From contig JAMDBX010000007.1 in assembly GCA_023487645.1 (NCBI GenBank), positions 1 through 20,877 of the forward strand: DNA of 20,877 nucleotides, in the 5' to 3' direction. The stretch is from Patescibacteria group bacterium (GTDB taxonomy: Bacteria; Patescibacteria; Microgenomatia; Daviesbacterales; UBA10151). Numbering within the stretch: the first letter of the stretch is position 1; each line of letters starts with the position of its first letter. The notes beneath the pieces were generated by a model. The model worked only from the letters and a program-made list of their open reading frames with translations, made no database searches and was not told the DNA's origin. Both the position numbers and the translations under genes were made by a program. Positions 12,697 to 20,877 of this stretch are shown here, piece after piece.

Positions 12697-15600
12697 CTAA
12701 TCCACCCTCGCACGTTCGGGACTGGTAGGAATAAGCCGCCCAATTATAACGTTTTCTTTCAGCCCAAGCAAACGGTCGACCTTACCGGAGGCTGCAGCAT
12801 CAGCCAAGACCGTAGTTGTCTCTTGGAAAGAAGCAGCCGAAAGGAAGCTTTCTGTCAACAAGGAAGCCCGGGTAATCCCTAAAATGACTACTGAAGCCGT
12901 GGCTGCATCTCCGCCTGCGGCTAATACCCGCTGGTTTTCCTCTTCAAATTTGGTACGGTCAATAACTTCACCCGGCAACAGGTTAGTATCACCCTGGCTT
13001 TCCACTCGTACCTTATCCGACATCTTGCGGACAATGACTTCAAAATGTTTTTCCGAAATCGGTACACCTTGAGAAGCATAAACCTGTCTGACTGCATCAA
13101 CAATGTACCGTTGGGCCTCTTTTAATCCTTTAACCCGGACTATTTCTTTAATATCCAAATGTCCTGAAGCTAATTGTTGTCCAGCAGAGATCAACTGTCC
13201 TTCCTCTACCAGTATGGTGGCGGAAGCCGGAATCAGGTACTCCCGTTCTTCATAAGGCTTAGAGGTAGTCCTCACTCTAACTTTTACTCCCATATCGGTT
13301 TCAGTAACTGTTACCTTACCAGCAATCTCGGAAAGCGGTGCTACATTTTTAGGAGTCCGGGCCTCAAACAATTCCTCAACCCGCGGCAAACCCATGGTAA
13401 TATCCACACCGGCAATACCGCCTGAATGGAACGTTCTCATGGTTAACTGGGTACCAGGCTCACCGATACTCTGGGCGGCAACAACTCCTACCGGCACACC
13501 AATTTCCACAGGCTTCCTGGTAGTAAAATCCCAACCGTAACACTTAGCGCAAAGGCCGAATTTAGTCTTACAGGTAAGAGGCGAGAAAATCGAAATGGTT
13601 TGAACTCCGGCATCAAACGCTTCTTTGATTAATTTCTCATCCAAATACTCTCCCTCGGCAGCAATGACTTTTTTAGTCTTAGGATCAACAACTTTTACTG
13701 AAAGTCTCCGGCCGACAAAACGGGAATTAGCTGCACTCAATCCTTCCGCTGGTACCGGCAAAGTAGCACCGACTTTATCAACACATTCCTCTGTCCGGAT
13801 AATGGCATCATGAGCTACATCCACTAACCTTCTGGTCAAATAACCGGCATCCGCAGTTTTAATAGCCCGGTCTGCCACACCTTTTCTGGCACCCCGCGAA
13901 GAGGTAAAGTATTCAAAAACCGATAACCCCTGCCGATAGTTAGATTTAGTCGGCAACTCTACGATCTTTCCCGTTGGATCAACAGAAAAGCCACGCATAC
14001 CGGAAAGCTGTTTGATTTGTTCTGGTGTGGCCCGCGCTCCTCCGGATTTCATAATCACGCTGACCGGATTATCCGGGGTCAATGAGGAGATTGTCCGACG
14101 GGCAATATCATCACCAATCCTGGTCCAAATTTCTTCGGTAAGGACCCGTTTTTCTTCGTTAGTGATCAAACCTTTTCTAAAGTTAGATTCAACTTCAGCT
14201 ACCTCTTTATCACCATCGGCAATTAATTTATCTTTTTCCGGGATAATCTTATTATCAAAAACACCTAGAGAAAGTCCGGAAAGGGTAGATCCCCAAAAAC
14301 CGAAATCCTTCAAATTATCAATCAACCCGGCAATCTCTACCTTGCTAAACTTATTAAAAGCACCCATAACAATCATCTGGATTCCCGAGTTACTGACAGT
14401 TTCGTTAATATAACGTATGGATTCCGGAAGCTGTCTGTTGAATAGGATCCGCCCCACAGTAGTTTCTATAACCTCACCAACTTCATCAATTTTAGCCTTG
14501 ATCTTTTGACGGACCTTGATCAACCGGACTTGGAAAGCCATAACCGCTTCGTCTGCTCCAAAAACCCGATCTTCAATCGCCGGAATATTTTCATCAATTG
14601 AAGTGGCGTAAAAAGTTCCCAAGGCCATCTCCCGGTTCGGGACGGTAATAGGCAAACCGGAAGCAGGGCGTAAAATATTCTCCCGGGCCATCATTAAGCT
14701 CGCTGCCTCTTCCTGAGACCTTTTGCTGAGTGGCACATGGATAGCCATTTGGTCACCATCAAAGTCAGCGTTAAAACCGGCACAAATACAAGGATGGATT
14801 TGGATGGCGTTACCATCAATAAGCACAGGGTAAAAAGCTTGGATTCCCAGACGATGCAAGGTTGGAGCCCGGTTGATTAACACCGGATGCCCTTGGATGA
14901 CATCTTCTAAAATATCCCAGACTTCGGCGGTGCGCATATCTAAAACATTTTTTGCCCCCTTAATGTTTGCTGACAACCCGCGCATAATAATTTCCCGTAG
15001 AACAAAGGGCTTAAACATCTCTAAAGCCATCTCTTTAGGTACTCCGACTTGCTCCAGCTTAAGTTGTGGACCAACCACAATTACCGACCGTCCGGAATAG
15101 TCTACCCGTTTACCCAAAAGGTTTTGCCTAAACCGGCCTTGTTTACCCCTTAACATGTCTGAAAGTGAACGCAGGGCATGTCCGGCTCCGGCGCCCCGGC
15201 GTGTAGTTTTGAGGTTGGAATCGATCAAGGCATCTACTGCCTCCTGAAGCATCCGCTTTTCATTGCGCAAAATAATCTCCGGCGCCCCCAAATCAATCAA
15301 TCTCTTCAAACGGTTATTTCTATTAATTACTCTTCGGTAAAGGTCATTTAAGTCAGAGGTAGCAAAACGGCCTCCAGGCAACTGAACCATTGGACGAAGA
15401 TCCGGCGGAATTACCGGCAAAATCCGGATAATCAACCACTCGGGGGCAATTCCCGCTGTCCGCATACCTTCAATTACCCGTAATCTTTTTGTCGCCTTAA
15501 TATGGCGTTGGCCGGTAGATTTTCTTACCTCTTCCCGAAGGTTAGCAGAAAGTTTATCCAAATCAATTTTGCGCAAAACTTCCAATAAGCCTTCAGCCCC

Positions 15601-16392
15601 CATCCCCACCTTCAAAAAGTCGGCAACACCATATTCATCCAGCTTTAGGTATTCATCCTCAGAAAGAACCCGCAGAGGAATAATACTTTTAGCCAGATCA
15701 GAAACAGCCTTAAATATTTGTTCAAGTTGACTTTGTTCGACAGCCAAATTATCTCGAAGTTTCTGAATCTCCTGGCGGCTGCGAAGCTCTATATCTTGGG
15801 CTGCCAACTCATTCTTTTCTTCACCCTTGCCGCTTTTGATTTCCGAAAGTTGTTTTTTCAATTCAAATTCCAAAGCCACAATATTTTTATCCATATTAAC
15901 TTTAGCTTGTTCTTTTTTGGCTGCCAAATCTTTTTCCAACTTCTCTAAAGCTTTGGTTTTATCTTCATCATTAACCTCAAGGACTAAATAAGAAGCAAAG
16001 TAGATCACTGCCTCCAAACTCTTTAAGGATAAGTCCAATACCAATGATAACTTTGAAGGAGCGCCTTTAACAAACCAATTATGGGCTACAGCAGCAGCCA
16101 AGGTAATATGACCCAGTCTTTCACGCCTAACCTTACTTTGAGTTACTTCAACTCCACATTTGTCACAAATTACCCCGCGGTAGCGGATTCTTTTATATTT
16201 ACCACAGTAACATTCATAATCTTTAGTCGGCCCAAAAATATTTTCGGCAAACAAACCATCCTTTTCTGGTTTTAGAGTTCGATAATTAATAGTCTCTGGT
16301 TTGGTAACCTCACCAAAAGACCAGGCCCGTATCTGGTCAGGGCTGGCAATCGTTACTTTTAATGCTTCAAAATCTAATAAATCATTATTCAT
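12697..16392 (-). CDS. rpoC: RNA polymerase subunit beta'
   Basis: This 1231-aa catalytic subunit has the N-terminal zinc site (Cys61, 63, 76, 79 in [19 protein letters not shown]). The lid/rudder region includes [13 protein letters not shown] and [18 protein letters not shown]. The active-site loop is [10 protein letters not shown] at 541-550, with Asp543, 545 and 547 for Mg2+. The second zinc site is Cys in TEECVDKVG plus [11 protein letters not shown]. The bridge and trigger helices follow around [18 protein letters not shown]. An acidic, coiled-coil insert lies near residues 145-235 ([21 protein letters not shown] and onwards). AAGGA overlaps the rpoB stop and lies 7 nt before the ATG. 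It is co-transcribed with rpoB and rpsL. Confidence 0.98.
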   Translation of the reverse strand: MNNDLLDFEALKVTIASPDQIRAWSFGEVTKPETINYRTLKPEKDGLFAENIFGPTKDYECYCGKYKRIRYRGVICDKCGVEVTQSKVRRERLGHITLAAAVAHNWFVKGAPSKLSLVLDLSLKSLEAVIYFASYLVLEVNDEDKTKALEKLEKDLAAKKEQAKVNMDKNIVALEFELKKQLSEIKSGKGEEKNELAAQDIELRSRQEIQKLRDNLAVEQSQLEQIFKAVSDLAKSIIPLRVLSEDEYLKLDEYGVADFLKVGMGAEGLLEVLRKIDLDKLSANLREEVRKSTGQRHIKATKRLRVIEGMRTAGIAPEWLIIRILPVIPPDLRPMVQLPGGRFATSDLNDLYRRVINRNNRLKRLIDLGAPEIILRNEKRMLQEAVDALIDSNLKTTRRGAGAGHALRSLSDMLRGKQGRFRQNLLGKRVDYSGRSVIVVGPQLKLEQVGVPKEMALEMFKPFVLREIIMRGLSANIKGAKNVLDMRTAEVWDILEDVIQGHPVLINRAPTLHRLGIQAFYPVLIDGNAIQIHPCICAGFNADFDGDQMAIHVPLSKRSQEEAASLMMARENILRPASGLPITVPNREMALGTFYATSIDENIPAIEDRVFGADEAVMAFQVRLIKVRQKIKAKIDEVGEVIETTVGRILFNRQLPESIRYINETVSNSGIQMIVMGAFNKFSKVEIAGLIDNLKDFGFWGSTLSGLSLGVFDNKIIPEKDKLIADGDKEVAEVESNFRKGLITNEEKRVLTEEIWTRIGDDIARRTISSLTPDNPVSVIMKSGGARATPEQIKQLSGMRGFSVDPTGKIVELPTKSNYRQGLSVFEYFTSSRGARKGVADRAIKTADAGYLTRRLVDVAHDAIIRTEECVDKVGATLPVPAEGLSAANSRFVGRRLSVKVVDPKTKKVIAAEGEYLDEKLIKEAFDAGVQTISIFSPLTCKTKFGLCAKCYGWDFTTRKPVEIGVPVGVVAAQSIGEPGTQLTMRTFHSGGIAGVDITMGLPRVEELFEARTPKNVAPLSEIAGKVTVTETDMGVKVRVRTTSKPYEEREYLIPASATILVEEGQLISAGQQLASGHLDIKEIVRVKGLKEAQRYIVDAVRQVYASQGVPISEKHFEVIVRKMSDKVRVESQGDTNLLPGEVIDRTKFEEENQRVLAAGGDAATASVVILGITRASLLTESFLSAASFQETTTVLADAAASGKVDRLLGLKENVIIGRLIPTSPERARVD

Positions 16393-16402
16393 AAATAAAT
16401 CC

Positions 16403-19400
16403 TTAGGTAGCTTCTGTTAACTCCTCGTCTGTAGCTGATTCTTCAGTTGAGTCCACCTCTTCCGTTTTCTCAGACTCAGCTGCAATATTTTCCTCTACTT
16501 TATCCTTTAAATCAACTATCTTTATGGAAGAATCTCCCCGTAACTCTTCTGCAATTCCAACCTCATTAGCCTCTAATGCATCTTTAAGCTCTTCAACACC
16601 CCTAGCCACCTCAGGTTTAACCTCTTCCGGTACCACTGTCGCAATTTTAGGATTTACCGTATCAACATTAACACCCAAAGACTGCAATTCTTTAACTAAA
16701 ACTTTAAATGATTCCGGAATTAAAGCTTGAGGGATATCCTCGCCTTGAATAATCGCCTGGTAAGCCCGGGTTCGTCCGACGACATCATCGGATTTAATAG
16801 TCAGCATCTCCTGTAAAATATGGGCTGCCCCATAAGCTTCCAGAGCCCAAACTTCCATCTCTCCCAACCGTTGCCCACCCATTTGGGCTTTTCCGCCCAA
16901 AGGCTGTTGCGTAACCATAGAGTAAGGTCCGGTTGAACGGGCATGTTGTTTATCTTCAACCATATGGATAAGTTTCAAGAAATATGCCTTACCCACAACT
17001 ATCTGCTGTTCAAAATACTCTCCGGTCCTGCCGTCAATCAATCGGACTTTACCATCTTCCGCTAGTCCGGCTTGTTTTAGCTGTCTAATTATAATATCTT
17101 CCGGGATTTTCTCAAAAACCGGAGCTGCAACCTTAATACCCAGCTTATCTGCTGCCAATCCCAAATGGGCTTCCAAAAGTTGTCCCAAATTCATCCGGGA
17201 AAGAATTGTTACCGGAGAAATAATAATATCCATTGGAGTTCCATCTTCCAAGTGAGGCATGTCCACCGCCGGAACAATCCTCGAGATAACACCTTTGTTT
17301 CCATGACGGCCAGCTAATTTGTCTCCGACGGTAACTTTTCGAAGTTGGGCCACTTTTACCTTAATTCTTTTTAGCGTGCCGGCATCCAACTCATCGCCTG
17401 CTTCACGGGATAAGACTTGAACACCGATGACAGTTCCCCGCTCACCATGAGGCATACGCAAGGAAGTATCCCGTACTTCCTTGGCTTTTTCACCAAAGAT
17501 TGCCCGCAGCAACCTTTCCTCGGCCGTCAGTTCAGTCTCACCCTTTGGTTGAACCTTACCAATTAAAATATCATTTGGTCCGACCTTTGCTCCAATACGC
17601 ACTATACCTGCCTCGTCAAGGTTGGATAAATTCTCTTCGGCAACATTAGGGATATCACGGGTTAACTCGTCCGGCCCAAGTTTAGTTTCTACAACATCAG
17701 TTACATACTCCTCAATATAGACTGAAGAAAGGATGTCTTCTTTAACCAACCTGTCAGAAATGACTATTGCATCCTCGTACCCCAAGCCTTCATAGTTCAT
17801 GTAAGCAATCAATAAGTTTTGACCTAAGGCCAATTCCCCTTTATCCGTGGCCGTACCGTCAATTAAAAGATCGCCTTTTTTAACTTTCTGCCCCAGGGTA
17901 GCTGCAGGCTTTTGGCTATAACAAGTACTCTCTGGAGTATTGACAAATTTTTTAATCTGAAAAGTCACGGTGTCGTCTTTTCCGGTCAAGGTTAATTTTT
18001 CACCATCCACATAGGTGACAGTTCCGTCAAAAGGAGCTTCAATAATCCGCCCCATATTTTTAGCGACCACCCTTTCCATGCCTGTTCCGACAACCGGAGC
18101 GGAAGGCAAAAGCAAGGGGACTGCCTGATTCTGCATGTGTGAACCCATTAAAGCCCTGTTAGCATCATCGTGGGCTAAAAACGGAATAAGGGAAGCAGAG
18201 ACTCCGGCTACTTGTTGAGGTGAAACGTCAATAAAATTGATAACTTTAGAATCTGTTTCAAAAAAGCTGCCGTTATAACGTACCGGAACCCGGGGTTGAG
18301 TGATAAAGCCCTTTTCGTCAATTGCCACCGTAGCTTCGGTAATGTAAAAATCCTCCTCATCATCGGCGGTCATATAAACAATATCTTCAGAGACTTTAGG
18401 CTTGCCGTTAACCAGTTCCACTTTTCGGTAAGGGGTCTCCAAAAAACCATACTCATTAATCCGTGAATAAAGGGCTAGGTAAGTTACTAAGCCAATATTG
18501 GGGCCTTCCGGTGACCGGACAGGATCAATCCTACCGTACTGGGAATGGTTAATATCGCGGATAGAAAAAGAAGCGCGCTCACGAGTAATGCCCCCCTGAC
18601 CGGTTACAGTTAATCTACGTAAATGGTCTACTTCAGAAAGGGGATTAGTCTGGTCTAAAATTTGTGACAGCTGGGAAGAACGGAAAAATTCATTTACAGC
18701 GGCAATAATTGGCCGGGCATTAACTAAGCTTCCGGGGTTAATCTCTGTTTCTGGATCTAAAAGACTCATTCTTTCCTTAATAACCCTTTCCAAACGCAGC
18801 AGCCCTACCCAAAAGGCATTTTGGCACACTAACTCTCCTACCCGTCGCACCCGGCGGTTGGCCAAATGGTCAATATCATCAACTTTGCCGTGACCATTTT
18901 GGAGATTAATCAGGTAAACAATTGTAGCCACAATATCTTCACTTTTAAGGATCCAGTTTTCAGGGGTATTGGGAACATCTACCTTAAGTTTTTTGTTAAT
19001 TTTAAAACGTCCGACCCTAGTCAAATCATAACGCCGGCTATTGAAAAACATGCCGTTTAACATATTTTTCGCGTTTTCCAAAACTACCGGATCTCCCGGG
19101 CGCATCTTGCGGTAAATCTCCAGCAGCGCCTCTTCGGTATTTTTGGTCAGGTCTTTGGCTAAAGTCGCTTCAATATAACCATGGTCTTCATTGGTATCAA
19201 CTTCGGCAAAAAGCCCTCTAATTTGATCATCCTCAGGAAAACCGATCGCCCGCAGGAAAGTTGAAGCAGCAAATTTACGACGACGGTCAATTTTGACAGT
19301 TAACACATCTGTTCTAGATACGGAAAATTCCAACCAAGAACCATGGGCCGGACGAAGCTCTGCTGAATAAAGAACTCTTCCGGTAATCGGGTCTTGGGAG

Positions 19401-19843
19401 GAAGAGAAGAAAACACCAGGAGAACGGACAATTTGGTTAACCACAGCCCTTTCAATCCCATTGATGATAAATGTTCCCTTATTAGTCATTTGAGGAATAT
19501 CCCCCAGGAAAACTTCCTGCTGATACTCTTCTTTGGTCTGCAGGTTAGTTAAGGTAACCTTAACCCGAAGAGGAGCTTCAAAAGAGACTCCTTTTAAGAT
19601 TGCTTCATCAGGGGTATATCTGGGTTTGCCGATCATATAATCGCCAAATTCCAGTTTCCAATTTTTTCCGGTAAAATCTGAGATGGGGTTAACTGAAGAG
19701 AGAATGCCGCCGATACCTTCTTTTAAAAACCATTCGTAAGATTCTTTTTGAAGGTACGTCAAATCAAAATTTTGTTTGATACCCTTATTATGCCCCCAGT
19801 AAACCCGGGAGGTATATGTATTTTGATCCACTGTATCCGGCAT
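16403..19843 (-). CDS. rpoB: RNA polymerase subunit beta
   Basis: This is the 1146-aa beta subunit. I chose the ATG at 19843, which has AAAGGA 11 nt upstream, over a TTG at 19885 that would add 14 residues and run through the leader hairpin. Landmarks include GTFIINGIERAVVNQIVRSPGVFF, the rifampicin-pocket region SSQLSQILDQTNPLSEVDHLRRL, YGRIDPVRSPEGPNIGLV, the GDKLAGRHGNKGVIS active-site loop and the C-terminal QPLGGKAQMGGQRLGEMEVWALEAYGA. The rifampicin pocket has Thr at the position of E. coli Ser531 (codon 18608-18610). A Glu-rich tail of about 100 residues follows the conserved end. It is the first gene of rpoB-rpoC-rpsL-rpsG. Confidence 0.98.
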   Translation of the reverse strand: MPDTVDQNTYTSRVYWGHNKGIKQNFDLTYLQKESYEWFLKEGIGGILSSVNPISDFTGKNWKLEFGDYMIGKPRYTPDEAILKGVSFEAPLRVKVTLTNLQTKEEYQQEVFLGDIPQMTNKGTFIINGIERAVVNQIVRSPGVFFSSSQDPITGRVLYSAELRPAHGSWLEFSVSRTDVLTVKIDRRRKFAASTFLRAIGFPEDDQIRGLFAEVDTNEDHGYIEATLAKDLTKNTEEALLEIYRKMRPGDPVVLENAKNMLNGMFFNSRRYDLTRVGRFKINKKLKVDVPNTPENWILKSEDIVATIVYLINLQNGHGKVDDIDHLANRRVRRVGELVCQNAFWVGLLRLERVIKERMSLLDPETEINPGSLVNARPIIAAVNEFFRSSQLSQILDQTNPLSEVDHLRRLTVTGQGGITRERASFSIRDINHSQYGRIDPVRSPEGPNIGLVTYLALYSRINEYGFLETPYRKVELVNGKPKVSEDIVYMTADDEEDFYITEATVAIDEKGFITQPRVPVRYNGSFFETDSKVINFIDVSPQQVAGVSASLIPFLAHDDANRALMGSHMQNQAVPLLLPSAPVVGTGMERVVAKNMGRIIEAPFDGTVTYVDGEKLTLTGKDDTVTFQIKKFVNTPESTCYSQKPAATLGQKVKKGDLLIDGTATDKGELALGQNLLIAYMNYEGLGYEDAIVISDRLVKEDILSSVYIEEYVTDVVETKLGPDELTRDIPNVAEENLSNLDEAGIVRIGAKVGPNDILIGKVQPKGETELTAEERLLRAIFGEKAKEVRDTSLRMPHGERGTVIGVQVLSREAGDELDAGTLKRIKVKVAQLRKVTVGDKLAGRHGNKGVISRIVPAVDMPHLEDGTPMDIIISPVTILSRMNLGQLLEAHLGLAADKLGIKVAAPVFEKIPEDIIIRQLKQAGLAEDGKVRLIDGRTGEYFEQQIVVGKAYFLKLIHMVEDKQHARSTGPYSMVTQQPLGGKAQMGGQRLGEMEVWALEAYGAAHILQEMLTIKSDDVVGRTRAYQAIIQGEDIPQALIPESFKVLVKELQSLGVNVDTVNPKIATVVPEEVKPEVARGVEELKDALEANEVGIAEELRGDSSIKIVDLKDKVEENIAAESEKTEEVDSTEESATDEELTEAT

Positions 19844-19863
19844 TAGTAGATGGTTCCTTTGCA

Positions 19864-19911
19864 CCCCAACAAGTGGGGACAACAAAAATAAGCATACACG
19901 ACTCTGTATGC
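19864..19911 (-). promoter_or_regulatory. Two hairpins in the rpoB leader, one terminator-like
   Basis: On the minus strand GCATACA-GAGTCG-TGTATGC (19892-19911) is a perfect 7-bp stem followed by TTATTTTTG. Then CCCCA-CTTGT-TGGGG (19864-19878) follows, just before the rpoB Shine-Dalgarno. Both lie downstream of the predicted rpoB promoter, so they would be in the 5' leader and could act as an attenuator. The first hairpin also has a T6 run on the plus strand. Confidence 0.55.
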
Positions 19912-19930
19912 CTTTTTTGTATTATTTAAC

Positions 19931-19949
19931 TGTGGATAATTTAACCACA
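19931..19949. promoter_or_regulatory. Palindromic double DnaA-box-like operator at the rpoB promoter
   Basis: TGTGGATAATTTAACCACA is an interrupted palindrome with one mismatched pair. Its left half is a perfect consensus DnaA box (TTATCCACA on the minus strand, 19931-19939). The right half (TTAACCACA, 19941-19949) differs from the box by one base, so two boxes face each other over the -10 element. Confidence 0.5.
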
Positions 19950-19967
19950 ATAAACCTAACCTGTCAA
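19939..19967 (-). promoter_or_regulatory. Main sigma70-type promoter for rpoBC
   Basis: A consensus TTGACA (-35, 19962-19967) is 17 nt from TTAAAT (-10, 19939-19944), which has TGG in front (extended -10). The predicted start near 19932 gives a leader of about 90 nt holding two hairpins. Confidence 0.6.
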
Positions 19968-20042
19968 TAGGCAGTAACAGGCACAAGTAGCCCTGAAATA
20001 TTTTCCAGAGGTCTTTAGGCTTTTTCAAACCTATATTGACCA

Positions 20043-20051
20043 ATTATACCA
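20043..20051 (-). promoter_or_regulatory. Second, upstream extended -10 promoter for rpoBC
   Basis: TGG (20049-20051) and perfect TATAAT (20043-20048) lie about 25 nt past the mltG stop. No good -35 is visible. The transcript would contain a 7-bp hairpin TAGGTTT-GAAA-AAGCCTA (20016-20033) with a GNRA loop before the main promoter. Confidence 0.45.
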
Positions 20052-20074
20052 CACAAATTCCTGAATTCCTGTAC

Positions 20075-20877
20075 CTAAGGGTAGGTAGCTACATTTTGGT
20101 TGTGTTCTTCCAAAGTCCGGGCATAATGTGATCTACCCTGAGAGTCATGATAATAATATAAATAGGGGGTGGAAGGGTCGGCATCGGCTACGGCCTGAAG
20201 AGAAGAAAGGCCGGGGTTACAGATTGGCCCGGGTGGTAGACCGGGATAAAGATAGGTGTTGTAAGGAGAATCTATCTTTAAATCCTCCCTGGTTAAGCTT
20301 CTTTTCCACCAACCACTTGAGGGTGAATTATCACTTCCCTGAGAAATTAAGGCATATTGGATGGTGGCATCGATATTTAAAGCCATGCCGATTTTTAGCC
20401 TTTTAAGCAAAATGCTGGCTACCATCTTCCGGACTTCATCCGAGCGGGCTTCCCTTTCCACAATGGAAGCCAAAATCACTCCTTGATCCGGAGTCAAATC
20501 CAACTTTTTAATCTTTGCCTGCAGGTCACTGTTATATTTTTTATTAAAATTGTCCCTCAAAATCTGGACAATATCGGAAACTGTTGTTTTGGGATTAAAT
20601 AGATAGGTATCGGGAAACATATAGCCTTCTTGGGCTTCTTTGACAAACTCATCCTGGCTGATGCCCAACTCCTTATGAAGCACCTGGCCCATCTCCTCAA
20701 CCCGCCATCCTTCCAAAAGGGTGACCCACTTGTCCACTACCCCGACAGTCAGCTGTTGCAAAATTTCCCGGGCTCCCATTGAAAGGGAAAGCTTAAAATC
20801 TCCGGCTTGGATCTTATCGGCCATCCCGGAATTGCGGACTAAAATGGTAAAAGAGTTGGATGGTTTGATCAGAACCT
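20075..20877 (-). CDS. mltG: Endolytic murein transglycosylase MltG, 5' end missing
   Basis: The C-terminal 267 residues of an MltG/YceG protein are visible. The frame stays open to the window edge with no stop, so the true start lies beyond 20877; an internal Met at 20824 is not the start. Features are a LysM-like VLIKPSNSFTILVRNSGMADKI entry, GDFKLSLSMGAREILQQLT, PEDTYLF-type sequence (MFPDTYLFNP) and the catalytic motif VILASIVEREA, whose first Glu corresponds to Glu218 of E. coli MltG. NIDATIQYAL, SPYNTYLYPGLPPGPICNPG and the end YLYYYHDSQGRSHYARTLEEHN complete the family pattern. The enzyme cuts nascent peptidoglycan glycan strands at the membrane. It precedes rpoB in the same direction. 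Confidence 0.96.
   Translation of the reverse strand, partial: VLIKPSNSFTILVRNSGMADKIQAGDFKLSLSMGAREILQQLTVGVVDKWVTLLEGWRVEEMGQVLHKELGISQDEFVKEAQEGYMFPDTYLFNPKTTVSDIVQILRDNFNKKYNSDLQAKIKKLDLTPDQGVILASIVEREARSDEVRKMVASILLKRLKIGMALNIDATIQYALISQGSDNSPSSGWWKRSLTREDLKIDSPYNTYLYPGLPPGPICNPGLSSLQAVADADPSTPYLYYYHDSQGRSHYARTLEEHNQNVATYP

Noticed and set aside
19843..20043. Minus-strand open frame upstream of rpoB
   Set aside because: It runs through the promoters, hairpins and leader, has no Shine-Dalgarno or family features, and overlaps the rpoB start.
20072..20087. Hairpin TACCTA-AGGG-TAGGTA at the mltG stop as a terminator
   Set aside because: A perfect 6-bp stem but no T-run follows on the minus strand, so read-through into rpoB is likely.

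Overview
This window looks like a core chromosomal segment of a Patescibacteria/CPR bacterium, most likely the Microgenomates group. That placement is an inference from three things: the ribosomal, RNA polymerase and elongation-factor proteins; the moderate-to-low GC; and a family of membrane-anchored proteins that start M-x-K-G-F and carry a W-K-T-Y-T-N 'PsbP-like' domain, a style I associate with that group. UGA is used as a stop, so the Gracilibacteria/Absconditabacteria code does not apply. Almost everything is on the minus strand, so the window reads biologically from right to left.

Right part (20877 to 11770): the C-terminal three quarters of an endolytic transglycosylase (mltG), a regulatory gap of about 230 bp, then rpoB-rpoC-rpsL-rpsG as one tight transcription unit. 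The gap holds two candidate promoters, a 19-bp palindrome made of two DnaA-box-like half sites facing each other over the -10 region, and two leader hairpins, one terminator-like. The last 27 bp of rpsG are repeated 61 bp downstream around a small hairpin.

Middle (11661 to 6536): an accessory island splitting rpsG from fusA. It has four intact membrane-anchored or exported-type proteins with one to two PsbP-like domains (three complete genes plus a double-domain one), one decayed frameshifted copy, and one unrecognised soluble protein of 217 aa. Short palindromes are inserted in frame in these genes. Two of the inserts sit at the same place, just before the Gly-Phe of the N-terminus, and are 21 and 42 nt long.

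Left part (6456 to 303): a 75-aa protein that is only the N-terminal coiled coil of a Gre transcript-cleavage factor, translationally coupled to fusA (EF-G). Then come a divergent hicB-hicA-like toxin-antitoxin pair on the plus strand, a slipin/SPFH membrane protein, an RBBP9/YdeN-type serine hydrolase, tuf (EF-Tu) and rpsJ (S10), the last two each with its own promoter and terminator. Positions 1-302 hold no gene, only the rpsJ terminator, a REP-like palindromic repeat and a hairpin.

A genome-style rule seems visible. The translation and transcription genes carry Shine-Dalgarno sequences. The accessory genes (hicB, slipin, hydrolase, PsbP-like proteins) instead have a promoter -10 box only 6-13 nt before ATG and no Shine-Dalgarno, which predicts leaderless or near-leaderless mRNAs. 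The most interesting candidates are the stand-alone Gre coiled coil coupled to EF-G, the palindromic operator over the rpoBC promoter, and the in-frame palindromic inserts. All functional statements come from reading the sequence; no searches were run.
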